Origin: Alphaproteobacteria bacterium
Lineage (GTDB): Bacteria; Pseudomonadota; Alphaproteobacteria; UBA6615
Direction of reading: 5' to 3'
Assembly (NCBI GenBank): GCA_017643325.1
Contig: JAEPNS010000044.1
Span: forward strand, 1 to 14,791
DNA length: 14,791 bases
This document shows positions 5,398-13,235 of the stretch, one piece after another. The translations under genes and the position numbers were made by a program. The first letter of the stretch is position 1, and every line of letters starts with the position of its first letter. The notes beneath the pieces are model-generated. The model did no database searches, had not been told where the DNA came from, and was given only the letters and a program-made list of their open reading frames with translations.

Positions 5398-7794
5398 ATG
5401 CTTGCCGCGACGCTTGCACCCTTCGTCCTTGGCGTGTGCGCACCGCTGGTGCGCCGCCTGCTCGGCGATTCCGTCGGCTGGGCGCTCGCGGTCCTTCCGG
5501 CCGGCCTCACCATCTATTTCGCCCAGTTCCTCGGGCCGATCGCGGCGGGCGAGACGCTCACCTTCTCCACCGAATGGGTTCCCGCCGCGGGCATCGCGCT
5601 GGCTTTCTACGTCGACGGCCTGAGCCTGATGTTCGCGCTGCTGATCAGCTTCATCGGCACCTTCATCGTCCTCTACGCCGGCGCCTACCTGAAGGGCCAT
5701 GCCGACCTGGGCCGGTTCCTGATGTTCCTGCTCATGTTCATGGGCTCGATGCTCGGCCTTGTCCTGTCGGACAACGTCGTCACCCTGTTCGTGTTCTGGG
5801 AACTGACGTCGATCACGTCCTTCCTGCTGATCGGGTTCAACCACGACAAGGCGCGCTCGCGCCGCGCGGCGCTGCAGGCGCTGGTGGTCACCGGCGGCGG
5901 CGGCCTGGCGCTGCTCGCGGGCCTGCTGCTGATGGCGCAGGCGGGCGGCTCGATGAACCTGTCGACGCTGCTCGCCGACGGCGACGTGCTACGCGAGCAC
6001 CCCTGGTACCTCGCGATGCTCCTGCTGGTGCTGGCGGGCGCGTTTACCAAGTCGGCCCAGGTGCCGTTCCATTTCTGGCTGCCCAACGCCATGGAGGCGC
6101 CGACGCCGGTCAGCGCCTACCTGCACTCGGCCACGATGGTGAAGGCCGGCGTCTACCTGCTCGCGCGGATGAACCCGGGGCTCGGCGGCACCGAAATCTG
6201 GCAGGTCCTGCTGATGGTCTTCGGCGGCGCGACATTGATCGCCGGCGCGATCCTCGCGCTGCGCAACACCGACCTGAAACTGATGCTGGCCCAGACGACC
6301 GTGGCGAGCCTCGGCCTGCTGGTCTTCCTGATCGGGATCGGCACGCCGCTGGCGCTGCAGGCGGCGATGGCCTACCTGTTCGCGCACTCGATGTTCAAGG
6401 GTGCGCTGTTCATGGTCGCCGGCTCGGTCGACCACGGCACCGGCACGCGCGAACTGCACCGGCTCTCGGGCCTCGGCCGCGCCATGCCGTTCACGGCGGC
6501 CGCCGGCGCGCTCGCCGCGCTGTCGATGTCGGGCCTGCCGCCCTTCTTCGGTTTCATCGCCAAGGAGTGGGTCTACAAGGGCACGCTGGGCGGCGAGTTG
6601 CCGATGATCCTCACCGCCGTCGCGATCCTGGGCAACGCGCTGATGTTTGCGGTCGCCTTCCTCGTCGGCTTCAAGCCCTTCTTCGGCAAGCCGGGCGACA
6701 CCCCGCACACCCCGCATGAGGGCACGCTGGGCCTGTGGGCGGGCGCTCTGACGCTGGCGGTCCTGGGCCTGTTCTTCGGCCTGTTCAGCGGGTTCGCGGA
6801 ATCGCTGTTCGTCGGCCCCGCCGCGATCGCGGTCGCCGGGACGCCGATGCTCGTCGACCTCTACCTGTGGGGCGGCTTCAAGGCCCCCGTGGTCGCCAGC
6901 ATCATCACCGTCGCGCTGGGCGCGCTCTTCTTCTGGCAGGGCCGCCGGATCAGCGACTGGCTAGCACGCGTCGTCGACGCCCTGTGGGGCCCCGACAAGG
7001 GATACGACCAGTTCATGGACGGCGTGGTCGCGCTGGCGCGCGGCGTGACCGGCCTTCTGCAGACGGGCCTGCTGCGCCGCTACATGCTGATCACCTTCCT
7101 GGTGCTGGCCGCCGCGGTCGTGCTGCCGCAGCTTTTCGACAGCATCGGGGTGACGCTTCAGGCGCCGCCGGTCGACCTGCTGGTCTGGAGCGTGGCCCTG
7201 CTCACGCTCGGCGGCGGACTCGCCGTGATGATCATCCGCTCGCGGCTCATCGCGATCATGTCGATGGGCGTCATGGGTCTCGGTGTCGCCTTCGTCTTCC
7301 TGATCTTCGGCGCGCCGGACCTTGCTTTCACCCAGCTCATGGTCGAGACGCTGTCGGTCGTGATCCTCGCGCTGGTGATCGCCCGGCTGCCGGTCCTCGG
7401 CAGGGACCAGCGCGGACCTGCGCGGGTGCTGCGCGACGGCATCGTGGCCGTGTCCATCGGCGCGGCAATGGCCGCACTGCTCCTCACCATCACCGCCGCA
7501 CCGCTCGACATCGGGCTCAGCGCCTACTTCGGGGAGCGCAGCTACACCGAGGCGTTCGGGCGCAACATCGTCAACGTGATCCTGGTCGATTTCCGCGCGC
7601 TCGACACGCTGGGTGAAATCGCGGTCGTGACCATCGCCGGCGTCGCCGTGCTGGGGCTGCTCGCCTTCCGGCGGAGCGACCCGGACGCGAGCGGGCAGGA
7701 GCTGATCGGGCAGGACATCAGCGGCCGCGACCCGGCCGCCCTCGACCCGGCCGTTCGGGATGAAGCCATTCGGGACAGGGAGACAACGTCATGA
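5398..7794 (+). CDS. mrpA: Mrp cation/proton antiporter subunit A
   Basis: MrpA is the largest subunit of the Mrp (Mnh/Pha) Na+(K+)/H+ antiporter, an inner-membrane complex related to the membrane arm of respiratory complex I. The 798-residue protein has an NuoL-like antiporter domain with the proton-path residues in place. These are E135 in FWELTSITSFLLIGF, K218 in AFTKSAQVPFHFWLPNAMEAPTPVSAYLHSATMVKAG, and K249 in the same block. A MrpA-specific C-terminal domain (MbhD/MbhE-like) includes GAPDLAFTQLMVE, with D641 and E650. About 20 membrane helices are expected. After the last helix, residues 765-794 form an odd hydrophilic tail of five-residue repeats. The start ATG has a GGGGGA at 5381-5386, 11 bases away, which is slightly long spacing. 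It ends with ATGA overlapping mrpB, and it is separate from mrpB rather than fused as in group 2 systems. Confidence 0.95.
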   Translation: MLAATLAPFVLGVCAPLVRRLLGDSVGWALAVLPAGLTIYFAQFLGPIAAGETLTFSTEWVPAAGIALAFYVDGLSLMFALLISFIGTFIVLYAGAYLKGHADLGRFLMFLLMFMGSMLGLVLSDNVVTLFVFWELTSITSFLLIGFNHDKARSRRAALQALVVTGGGGLALLAGLLLMAQAGGSMNLSTLLADGDVLREHPWYLAMLLLVLAGAFTKSAQVPFHFWLPNAMEAPTPVSAYLHSATMVKAGVYLLARMNPGLGGTEIWQVLLMVFGGATLIAGAILALRNTDLKLMLAQTTVASLGLLVFLIGIGTPLALQAAMAYLFAHSMFKGALFMVAGSVDHGTGTRELHRLSGLGRAMPFTAAAGALAALSMSGLPPFFGFIAKEWVYKGTLGGELPMILTAVAILGNALMFAVAFLVGFKPFFGKPGDTPHTPHEGTLGLWAGALTLAVLGLFFGLFSGFAESLFVGPAAIAVAGTPMLVDLYLWGGFKAPVVASIITVALGALFFWQGRRISDWLARVVDALWGPDKGYDQFMDGVVALARGVTGLLQTGLLRRYMLITFLVLAAAVVLPQLFDSIGVTLQAPPVDLLVWSVALLTLGGGLAVMIIRSRLIAIMSMGVMGLGVAFVFLIFGAPDLAFTQLMVETLSVVILALVIARLPVLGRDQRGPARVLRDGIVAVSIGAAMAALLLTITAAPLDIGLSAYFGERSYTEAFGRNIVNVILVDFRALDTLGEIAVVTIAGVAVLGLLAFRRSDPDASGQELIGQDISGRDPAALDPAVRDEAIRDRETTS
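7690..7779 (+). repeat. Six-unit pentapeptide repeat at the MrpA C-terminus
   Basis: Inside mrpA, residues 765-794 fall into six five-residue units: SGQEL, IGQDI, SGRDP, AALDP, and two more ending RDE and RDR. Every unit has an acidic residue at position four. At the DNA level CGACCCGGCCG occurs at 7728-7738 and again at 7743-7753, exactly 15 bases apart, which suggests growth by unit duplication. The tail is hydrophilic and follows the last membrane helix. Only a loose similarity to pentapeptide-repeat proteins is visible. Confidence 0.55.
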
Positions 7795-8204
7795 ACTCGC
7801 TGATCCTGCGCACGGCCACGCCCCTGCTGTCGGGCCTCATGCTGCTGTTCTCGATCTACGTCCTGCTGCGTGGTCACAACGAGCCGGGCGGCGGCTTCAT
7901 CGGCGGCCTGATCGGCGCGTCGGCCTTCGCGATCTATGCCATCGCCGAAGGCCTCGCCGCGGCGCGGCGCGCCATCGTCGTGCCGCCGATTACGATCGCG
8001 GGCACCGGCCTGCTGCTCGCCGCGCTCAGCGGCGTCGCCTCCATCCTGTTCGGCGATGCCTTCCTGACCGGCCAGTGGTGGTTCCCGTCCTTCGCGCCGG
8101 ACATGAAATACGCGTCCACGGTGGTGCTGTTCGATGTCGGGGTATACCTGGTCGTGGTCGGCGCGATTGCAGGGATCGCCTTTGCCCTCGAGGAGCGCGA
8201 GTAG
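7791..8204 (+). CDS. mrpB: Mrp cation/proton antiporter subunit B
   Basis: This is a small membrane subunit of the Mrp complex (MnhB family), 137 residues with about four hydrophobic segments. The signature GHNEPGGGFIGGLIGASAFAIYAIA at about residues 25-50 is diagnostic. The C-terminal part has FAPDMKYASTVVLFDVGVYLVVVG, also typical. The ATG overlaps the mrpA stop in ATGA at 7791-7794, so translation is likely coupled. The length is normal for a free-standing MrpB, so this operon keeps the seven-gene arrangement. Confidence 0.95.
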   Translation: MNSLILRTATPLLSGLMLLFSIYVLLRGHNEPGGGFIGGLIGASAFAIYAIAEGLAAARRAIVVPPITIAGTGLLLAALSGVASILFGDAFLTGQWWFPSFAPDMKYASTVVLFDVGVYLVVVGAIAGIAFALEERE

Positions 8205-8588
8205 ATGGAAACGATCCTCGCGGTCCTGGTCGGCCTCCTCTTCGCGATCAGCGTCTACCTGCTGCTGTCGGGCTCGCTGATCCGCCTGATCCTCGGCGTG
8301 TTCGTGCTCGGCAACGCGACGCACCTGCTGATTTTCGTCTCCGGGCGGCTCACCCGCGAAAGCCCGCCCCTGATCGAGTCCGGCCTCAAGGTCGCCGAGG
8401 CGGGTATCGCCAACCCGCTGCCCCAGGCGCTGATCCTGACGGCCATCGTGATCAGTTTCTCATTATTCGCCTTCCTCCTTGTGCTGTCCTACCGGGCCTA
8501 CCAGTCGCTCGACACCATCGACACCGACGACATGCGCGTCGCCGAGCCCCACGCCGAAACCCTGCCGATGCGAGGCCGTGATGTCTGA
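8205..8588 (+). CDS. mrpC: Mrp cation/proton antiporter subunit C
   Basis: This is a NuoK-like small membrane subunit of the Mrp complex, 127 residues with three predicted helices (about 3-20, 25-45 and 72-97). The NuoK/MnhC hallmarks are GSLIRLILGVFVLGNATHLLIF and NPLPQALILTAIVISFSLFAFLLVL. The helix 2-3 region carries the loop that in NuoK contacts neighbouring subunits. The start abuts the mrpB stop directly (TAGATG), with no space between genes. The last 25 or so residues are a hydrophilic tail that overlaps the mrpD start by eight bases. Confidence 0.95.
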   Translation: METILAVLVGLLFAISVYLLLSGSLIRLILGVFVLGNATHLLIFVSGRLTRESPPLIESGLKVAEAGIANPLPQALILTAIVISFSLFAFLLVLSYRAYQSLDTIDTDDMRVAEPHAETLPMRGRDV

Positions 8589-10125
8589 CACGACCGCATG
8601 GCTCGTCGTCTGGCCGGTCGCCGTGCCGCTGATCGGCGCGGCGCTCGCGATCGCGTTGTGGACCCGGCCGCAGGCGCAGAGCGCGATCGGCATGATCGCG
8701 ATCGCCCTGCAGTTCGTGTCCGGGCTGGCGCTGCTCGCCCATGTGTGGGCGAACGGGCCGGTGGCCATGGCGATGGGCGGATGGCCCGCACCCTTCGGCA
8801 TCGCGTTTGCCGCCGACACGCTCGGCGCCGGCCTGACCGTCGTGGCCAGCGCCGTCGCCATGGGCATCCTCGTCTACGGGCTCGGCGACACCGACGTCGA
8901 ACACCGGCGCGCCGGGGTGATCCCGCTGCTGCTCGCCCTCATGATGGGCGTCGCCGGCGCGTTCCTCACCGCCGACGTGTTCAACCTCTATGTCTGGTTC
9001 GAGGTCACGCTGATCTCGTCCTTCGGCCTGATGGTGCTCGGCGGCCGGCGCGAGCAGCTCGACGGCGCGGTGAAATACGCCTTCCTGAACCTGCTGGCGA
9101 CGACGCTGCTGCTGATCGCGATCGCGCTGCTCTACGGCATGACCGGGACGCTCAGCATGGCCGACCTGTCCGGCAAGGTCGCCGCCCTGCCGGCGGACGC
9201 GCCCATCGAGACCGTCGCGCTGCTCTTCCTGGTCGCGCTCGGCATGAAGGCGGCCCTGTTCCCGCTCCACTTCTGGCTGCCGGCCGCCTACCACACGCCG
9301 CTGCCGACGGTCTCCGCGATCTTCGCGGCGCTGCTCACCAAGATCGGCGTCTACTCGCTGATGCGCGTCTTCATGATCGTCTTCCCGGACACGGCGGACA
9401 TCGCGCGCGAGGCGATGATCTGGACGGCAGTCGCAACGATGATCGTCGGCGCGCTGGGTGCGCTGGCCGAAACCGACATCCGGCGCGTGATTTCCTTCAC
9501 GGTGGTCAGCGGGGTCGGCGTGATGATCGGCGGCCTGGCCATCGGAACCGAGCTTGCGCTGCTCGGCACCACCTTCTACGTGATCCACTCGATCGTCGTG
9601 TCGGCAGCGCTGTTCATGGCTGCGGGCATGGTCGCGCGCGCCGGCGGCGGCACCCGGATCGCCGACCTGGCGGGCCTGTACAAGGGTGCGCCCTTCCTGG
9701 CCGTCGCATTCCTGATCAGCGGGCTGTCCCTCGCGGGCGTGCCACCGCTGGCCGGTTTCTGGCCGAAGGTCTACCTGGTCCAGGCGGGTCTCGCCGCCGG
9801 TGAATACGCGATCGTCGCCGGTGTGCTGGTGTCGGGATTCCTCACGCTGATGCTGATGGGCCGCGTCTTCGCGATCGTGTTCTGGCGCGCCGCGCCCGAG
9901 GACGCCCCGCAGACCGGATCCGACGGCGGGATGGTGCTGAAGGGCGCTCTGGGCGCGATGGCGGCACTGACCTTCCTGATCGGCATCTATTCGGCACCGG
10001 TCGCGGAGCTGTCCGGACGTGCGGCCGCCGAACTGCTGGCGCCGGACGCCTATATCGAGGCCGTCTTGGCCGGCCCGCCGCAGACCGCCGCGACGACGCC
10101 CGGCACGCCGGAGGTGCAGCCATGA
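8581..10125 (+). CDS. mrpD: Mrp cation/proton antiporter subunit D
   Basis: This is the second large antiporter-like subunit (NuoM/NuoN-like) of the Mrp complex, 514 residues with about 14 helices. The ATG at 8581 (MSDTTAWLVVWPVAVPLIGAAL) is chosen over in-frame starts further upstream. Those would extend deep into mrpC and add residues with no family match, and GAGG lies just before this ATG. The conserved proton-channel residues are present: E141 in WFEVTLISSFGLMVLGG, K223 in GMKAALFPLHFWLPAAYHTPLPTVS and K254 in LLTKIGVYSLMR. The gene overlaps mrpC by eight bases and mrpE by four (ATGA), in keeping with a tightly coupled operon. Confidence 0.95.
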   Translation: MSDTTAWLVVWPVAVPLIGAALAIALWTRPQAQSAIGMIAIALQFVSGLALLAHVWANGPVAMAMGGWPAPFGIAFAADTLGAGLTVVASAVAMGILVYGLGDTDVEHRRAGVIPLLLALMMGVAGAFLTADVFNLYVWFEVTLISSFGLMVLGGRREQLDGAVKYAFLNLLATTLLLIAIALLYGMTGTLSMADLSGKVAALPADAPIETVALLFLVALGMKAALFPLHFWLPAAYHTPLPTVSAIFAALLTKIGVYSLMRVFMIVFPDTADIAREAMIWTAVATMIVGALGALAETDIRRVISFTVVSGVGVMIGGLAIGTELALLGTTFYVIHSIVVSAALFMAAGMVARAGGGTRIADLAGLYKGAPFLAVAFLISGLSLAGVPPLAGFWPKVYLVQAGLAAGEYAIVAGVLVSGFLTLMLMGRVFAIVFWRAAPEDAPQTGSDGGMVLKGALGAMAALTFLIGIYSAPVAELSGRAAAELLAPDAYIEAVLAGPPQTAATTPGTPEVQP

Positions 10126-10592
10126 ACCTCCTCGTCGTCAATCTGGTCCTCGCGCTGCTGTGGGGCACGGTCACGAACAGCTTCGCGGTCAGCAACCTGA
10201 TCTTCGGGTATGTCCTCGGGTTCCTGTGCCTTTGGCTTGTGCGCGAACGCTTCAACCCGCAGAACTTCCACCGGCCCGCGCGCGTGCTGCGGCTGGCCGG
10301 GCTGTTCGTCTACGAACTTGTGCTGTCCGGTTACCGGGTCGCCAAGGATACGCTGTCGCCGCGCATGGAGTTCCGGCCGGCCATCATCGCGTTCCCGCTC
10401 GAACTCGAGAACGAGGTCGGAATCATGCTTCTGGCCAACCTGATCACCCTGACGCCGGGAACGCTGAGCGTCGACGTGTCGACCGACCGTTCCACGCTCT
10501 ATATTCACGCAATGGACGTGGACGACCCCGACGCGCTGCGCGCCGACATCCGCAACGGGTTCGAACGCCGGATCCGCGAGGCACTGGAGTAG
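10122..10592 (+). CDS. mrpE: Mrp cation/proton antiporter subunit E
   Basis: This is a Mrp-specific accessory subunit with no complex I counterpart, 156 residues. Two hydrophobic segments at the N-terminus (about 3-36) and another near 55-75 are followed by a soluble C-terminal domain. The signature is ANLITLTPGTLSVDVSTD, with LYIHAMDVDDPD after it, both standard for MrpE/PhaE/MnhE. The start overlaps the mrpD stop (ATGA at 10122-10125). Length and architecture are normal. Confidence 0.95.
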   Translation: MNLLVVNLVLALLWGTVTNSFAVSNLIFGYVLGFLCLWLVRERFNPQNFHRPARVLRLAGLFVYELVLSGYRVAKDTLSPRMEFRPAIIAFPLELENEVGIMLLANLITLTPGTLSVDVSTDRSTLYIHAMDVDDPDALRADIRNGFERRIREALE

Positions 10593-10596
10593 TCCC

Positions 10597-10926
10597 ATGG
10601 CCGAATTCGGAGCGCACTTTCTGGACCTTGCGATCCTCTTCGCCTACGGCGCGATGATCGTTTCCTTCGCGCTGTCGGTCTACCGCCTCCTGAAGGGGCC
10701 GAGCCCGGCCGACCGGGTGGTGGCGCTCGACATGCTGGCGCTGCTCGGCATCGGGTTCATCGGGCTCTTCTCGATCTCGACCGGCGAGTACGCATTCCTC
10801 GATGTGGCCATCGCGCTCGCGCTTGTCGGGTTCCTCGCGACGGTGGCCTTCGCGCGCTACGTCTATCGGGGCGCGCTCGCGGAGCGGCGCGAGTCCCCCG
10901 CCACGGAAGCGGGAGACGAGTCATGA
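10597..10926 (+). CDS. mrpF: Mrp cation/proton antiporter subunit F
   Basis: This is a small Mrp membrane subunit of 109 residues with three helices. The family motif GPSPADRVVALDML sits between helices 1 and 2, and a third helix follows after FLDVAIALALVGFLATVAFARYV. The C-terminal 20 residues are charged and cytoplasmic-looking. It lies four bases after mrpE and overlaps mrpG by four (ATGA). Confidence 0.94.
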   Translation: MAEFGAHFLDLAILFAYGAMIVSFALSVYRLLKGPSPADRVVALDMLALLGIGFIGLFSISTGEYAFLDVAIALALVGFLATVAFARYVYRGALAERRESPATEAGDES

Positions 10927-11345
10927 TCGACCTGATCGGTGGAATCGTCATCCTGGTCGGGGCGATATTCTCCCTCGTCGCGGGCATCGGCCTGTTCCGC
11001 CTGCCGGACATCTATGTCCGCATGCATGCCGCCACCAAGGCCGGCACGCTCGGAGCCGGCCTGATCCTGATCGCGATCGCGATCGACGCCCACGATCTCG
11101 GCGTCACCGCGCGCGCCGTGGCCGGCCTGCTCTTCCTCCTGCTGACCGCGCCCGTCGCGGCGCACCTGCTGGGACGCGCTGCCTACCTGTCGGGGGCGAA
11201 GCAGTGGTCGCAGACCTGCCTCGACGAACTCGAGGGCAAGTACGACGCCGACGGGCGCCGGCTGGACGGCACGCCGGACGCGGACCTCGGGCGCGGGCCC
11301 ATCGCCGACAAGGACGAGCCCGGCCCGACTACATCGCCGCGATAA
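10923..11345 (+). CDS. mrpG: Mrp cation/proton antiporter subunit G
   Basis: This is the last subunit of the Mrp complex, 140 residues with three helices. The PhaG/MnhG signature GLFRLPDIYVRMHAATKAGTLG is at about residues 23-44, and LTAPVAAHLLGRAAY is the end of helix three. After residue 100 a hydrophilic tail of about 40 residues (with CLDELEGKYDADGRRLDG) extends past the usual core. The last 17 bases overlap the convergent dehydrogenase gene on the other strand, including its stop, so neither gene has room for a conventional terminator between them. Confidence 0.93.
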   Translation: MIDLIGGIVILVGAIFSLVAGIGLFRLPDIYVRMHAATKAGTLGAGLILIAIAIDAHDLGVTARAVAGLLFLLLTAPVAAHLLGRAAYLSGAKQWSQTCLDELEGKYDADGRRLDGTPDADLGRGPIADKDEPGPTTSPR

Positions 11346-12372
11346 CCGCGTCCGTCATCGCGGCGCTGGTCGCACTGCCGCCGAGATCGGCGGTCAGAAC
11401 ATCACCCGCCTCGATCACCCCGTAGACCGCGCGTTCGACCCGCGCCGCCGCGTCGCTTTCGCCCAGATGCTGCAGCATCATCGCCGCCGTCAGGATCGTG
11501 GCCGACGGGTTGGCGATACCCTTCCCGGCGATGTCCGGTGCGGTGCCGTGGACCGGCTCGAAATAGGCCCAGCGTTCGCCGATGCAGGCCGAGGCTGCAA
11601 GGCCAAGGCCGGTCGCGAGGCCGGCGGCGATGTCGGACAGGATGTCGCCGAAGGCGTTTGTCGCGAGGATCACGTCGAACCGGCCGGGGTCGCGCACCAT
11701 CTCCATGGCGCAGGCATCGACGTTCGCGGTCTCGTATTCGATGTCCGGATGGTCGTCGGCCACCGCCCGGCACGCCTCCAGGAACAGCCCGTCGGTCAGC
11801 TTCAGCACGCCGACCTTGTGCACCGCCGTGACGCGGGTCGGCTTGCCGTCCGCCGCGCGGGCGTCCCGGCGGGCGGCGGCCTGGGCGAAGGCGATCCGCG
11901 CGCAGCGCAGCGACGCCTCGCGCGTCACCAGCCGCACCGCGCAGGCCGCGTCGTCGCCGGCCATGTGCTCGATGCGCGCGTACATGCCCTCGGTCACCTC
12001 GCGCACGACGACGCAGTCGATGTCCGCCGACGGCGAATCCACGCCCGCGACCGCGCGCGACGGGCGCACGCTGGCGCCGACCTCGAGCCCCTTGCGGACC
12101 CCGCCGAGCGGATCGCCGCCATGGGGCGGGATCTGTTCCACGTCCATCGCGCCGAGCAGCACGGCATCGGCCGCCCGCGCGGTGTCGAGCGTGGCCCCCG
12201 GCAGCGAATGGCTCGTCTCCAGGAAGGTGCCGTGGCCGGCGGGCTGTTCCTCCCAGGTGAAGGACGGGCCGCCGCCCGCCGAAAGGCTATCGAGCACGCG
12301 GCGCGCGCAGTCCGTGACTTCGCGGCCGATGCCGTCACCCGGCATCACGCAGATTCTGTAGGAATTCGCCAT
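11329..12372 (-). CDS. Isocitrate/isopropylmalate dehydrogenase-family enzyme
   Basis: This is a metal- and NAD(P)-dependent decarboxylating dehydrogenase of the beta-hydroxyacid type, 347 residues. All catalytic parts are there. They are PGDGIG at 11-16, the substrate-binding arginines R93 (GGVRK), R103 (SVRPSR) and R124 (REVTEG), the catalytic tyrosine Y131 and lysine K186 (AVHKVG), metal-binding D219, D243 and D247 (FGDILSD), and the coenzyme loop HGTAPDIAGKGIANP at 275-289. The segment before R93 (GGDPLGGVRK) matches neither LeuB (a Glu/Leu-rich helix) nor bacterial ICDH (SLNVALR type), so the substrate is open. No leucine gene lies nearby, which argues against a biosynthetic leuB. The ATG at 12372 is preceded by GGGGGGA. 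It runs divergently from the hydrolase gene and convergently into mrpG. Confidence 0.88.
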   Translation of the reverse strand: MANSYRICVMPGDGIGREVTDCARRVLDSLSAGGGPSFTWEEQPAGHGTFLETSHSLPGATLDTARAADAVLLGAMDVEQIPPHGGDPLGGVRKGLEVGASVRPSRAVAGVDSPSADIDCVVVREVTEGMYARIEHMAGDDAACAVRLVTREASLRCARIAFAQAAARRDARAADGKPTRVTAVHKVGVLKLTDGLFLEACRAVADDHPDIEYETANVDACAMEMVRDPGRFDVILATNAFGDILSDIAAGLATGLGLAASACIGERWAYFEPVHGTAPDIAGKGIANPSATILTAAMMLQHLGESDAAARVERAVYGVIEAGDVLTADLGGSATSAAMTDAVIAAM

Positions 12373-12458
12373 CCGTCCCCCCGTTTCGATGAAGCGTCGC
12401 GACTATAGCGGGGGACAGCACAAGCCTCCTACACTGTCGCAAACAAGGGGAGGACATC

Positions 12459-13217
12459 ATGACCGCCGACGGACATTACGAGGGCATGCTCGCGGAGACT
12501 GTCCGCGTGTACGGGCACGACTACGAGCTGATCGACGCCTATTCGGCGCGCCCGCTGGGCGACGGCCCCCTTCCCGGCGTGTTGGTCTGCCACCACATGC
12601 CGGGCTGGGACGAGTGGACCCGCGAGGTTGTCCGCAAGATCGCCTCGCGCGGCTACAACGCGATCTCGCCCAACCTGCACTCGCGCTATGACGGCGCGAC
12701 GCCGCAGGAACGCTCGGCGGCCGTGCGCGCCAGCGGCGGGCAGGTGGACGAACAGGTCCTCGGTGATCTCGGCGGCGGCGAGCGCTGGCTGCGCGACCTG
12801 AAGACGTCCAACGGCAGGGTCGGGCTGATCGGCTTCTGTTCCGGCGGCCGGGTCGCCTACATGGCGTCGGCGAAGATGCCGTCGCTCGCCTGCGCCGTGG
12901 ACTGCTGGGGCGGCAACGTCACGGCCCCGCCCGCGGAGCCCAACGACAACCAGCCCGTGCCGCCCATCGAGATGACGGCGGAGATCACCGTCCCGCTGCT
13001 CGGCCTGTTCGGCAACGACGACCCGAACCCGGACACGGACCAGGTCGACACAATCGAGGCGGCGCTCAGGGAACACGGCAAGGACTACGCCTTCCACCGC
13101 TACGACGGGGCCGGCCACGCCTTCTTCAACTGGCACAACGAGCGCTACCGGCCCGAGCAGGCGCTCGACGGCTGGGAGAAGGTGTTCGCCTTCTTCGACA
13201 CGCACCTCGCCGGCTAG
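12459..13217 (+). CDS. Dienelactone hydrolase family protein
   Basis: This is an alpha/beta hydrolase of the dienelactone hydrolase (carboxymethylenebutenolidase) family, 252 residues, probably cytoplasmic as no signal peptide is visible. The nucleophile motif is GFCSGG with C127, the cysteine nucleophile typical of true dienelactone hydrolases. The acid is D187 or D188 in GNDDPNP and the histidine is H220 in GAGHAFFN. The oxyanion region is in VCHHMPGWDEWTREVVRKIASRGY. The length is close to the usual 230-250. GGGGAGG at 12447-12453 supports the ATG. The only neighbour with possible co-transcription is the small membrane protein 18 bases downstream. No chlorocatechol or aromatic ring-cleavage gene is adjacent, so the substrate is unknown. 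Confidence 0.9.
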   Translation: MTADGHYEGMLAETVRVYGHDYELIDAYSARPLGDGPLPGVLVCHHMPGWDEWTREVVRKIASRGYNAISPNLHSRYDGATPQERSAAVRASGGQVDEQVLGDLGGGERWLRDLKTSNGRVGLIGFCSGGRVAYMASAKMPSLACAVDCWGGNVTAPPAEPNDNQPVPPIEMTAEITVPLLGLFGNDDPNPDTDQVDTIEAALREHGKDYAFHRYDGAGHAFFNWHNERYRPEQALDGWEKVFAFFDTHLAG

Positions 13218-13235
13218 CGGGAAAAGGGTTTTGCG

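Noticed and set aside
5199..6719. A 506-codon plus-strand frame starting in the mrp leader
   Set aside because: It is an out-of-frame reading of mrpA with an Arg/Pro/Gly-rich product. The 5398 frame carries all antiporter motifs. A short leader peptide from 5199 cannot be excluded but has no Shine-Dalgarno site.
8479..8580. An N-terminal extension of MrpD from the upstream in-frame ATG
   Set aside because: It would overlap mrpC by 110 bases and adds residues unlike any MrpD start. The ATG at 8581 has a better family fit and the usual short overlap.
8452..9588. A 378-codon minus-strand frame opposite mrpD
   Set aside because: It is Asp/Gln/Arg/His-rich and antisense to conserved transmembrane coding sequence, a typical codon-bias shadow.
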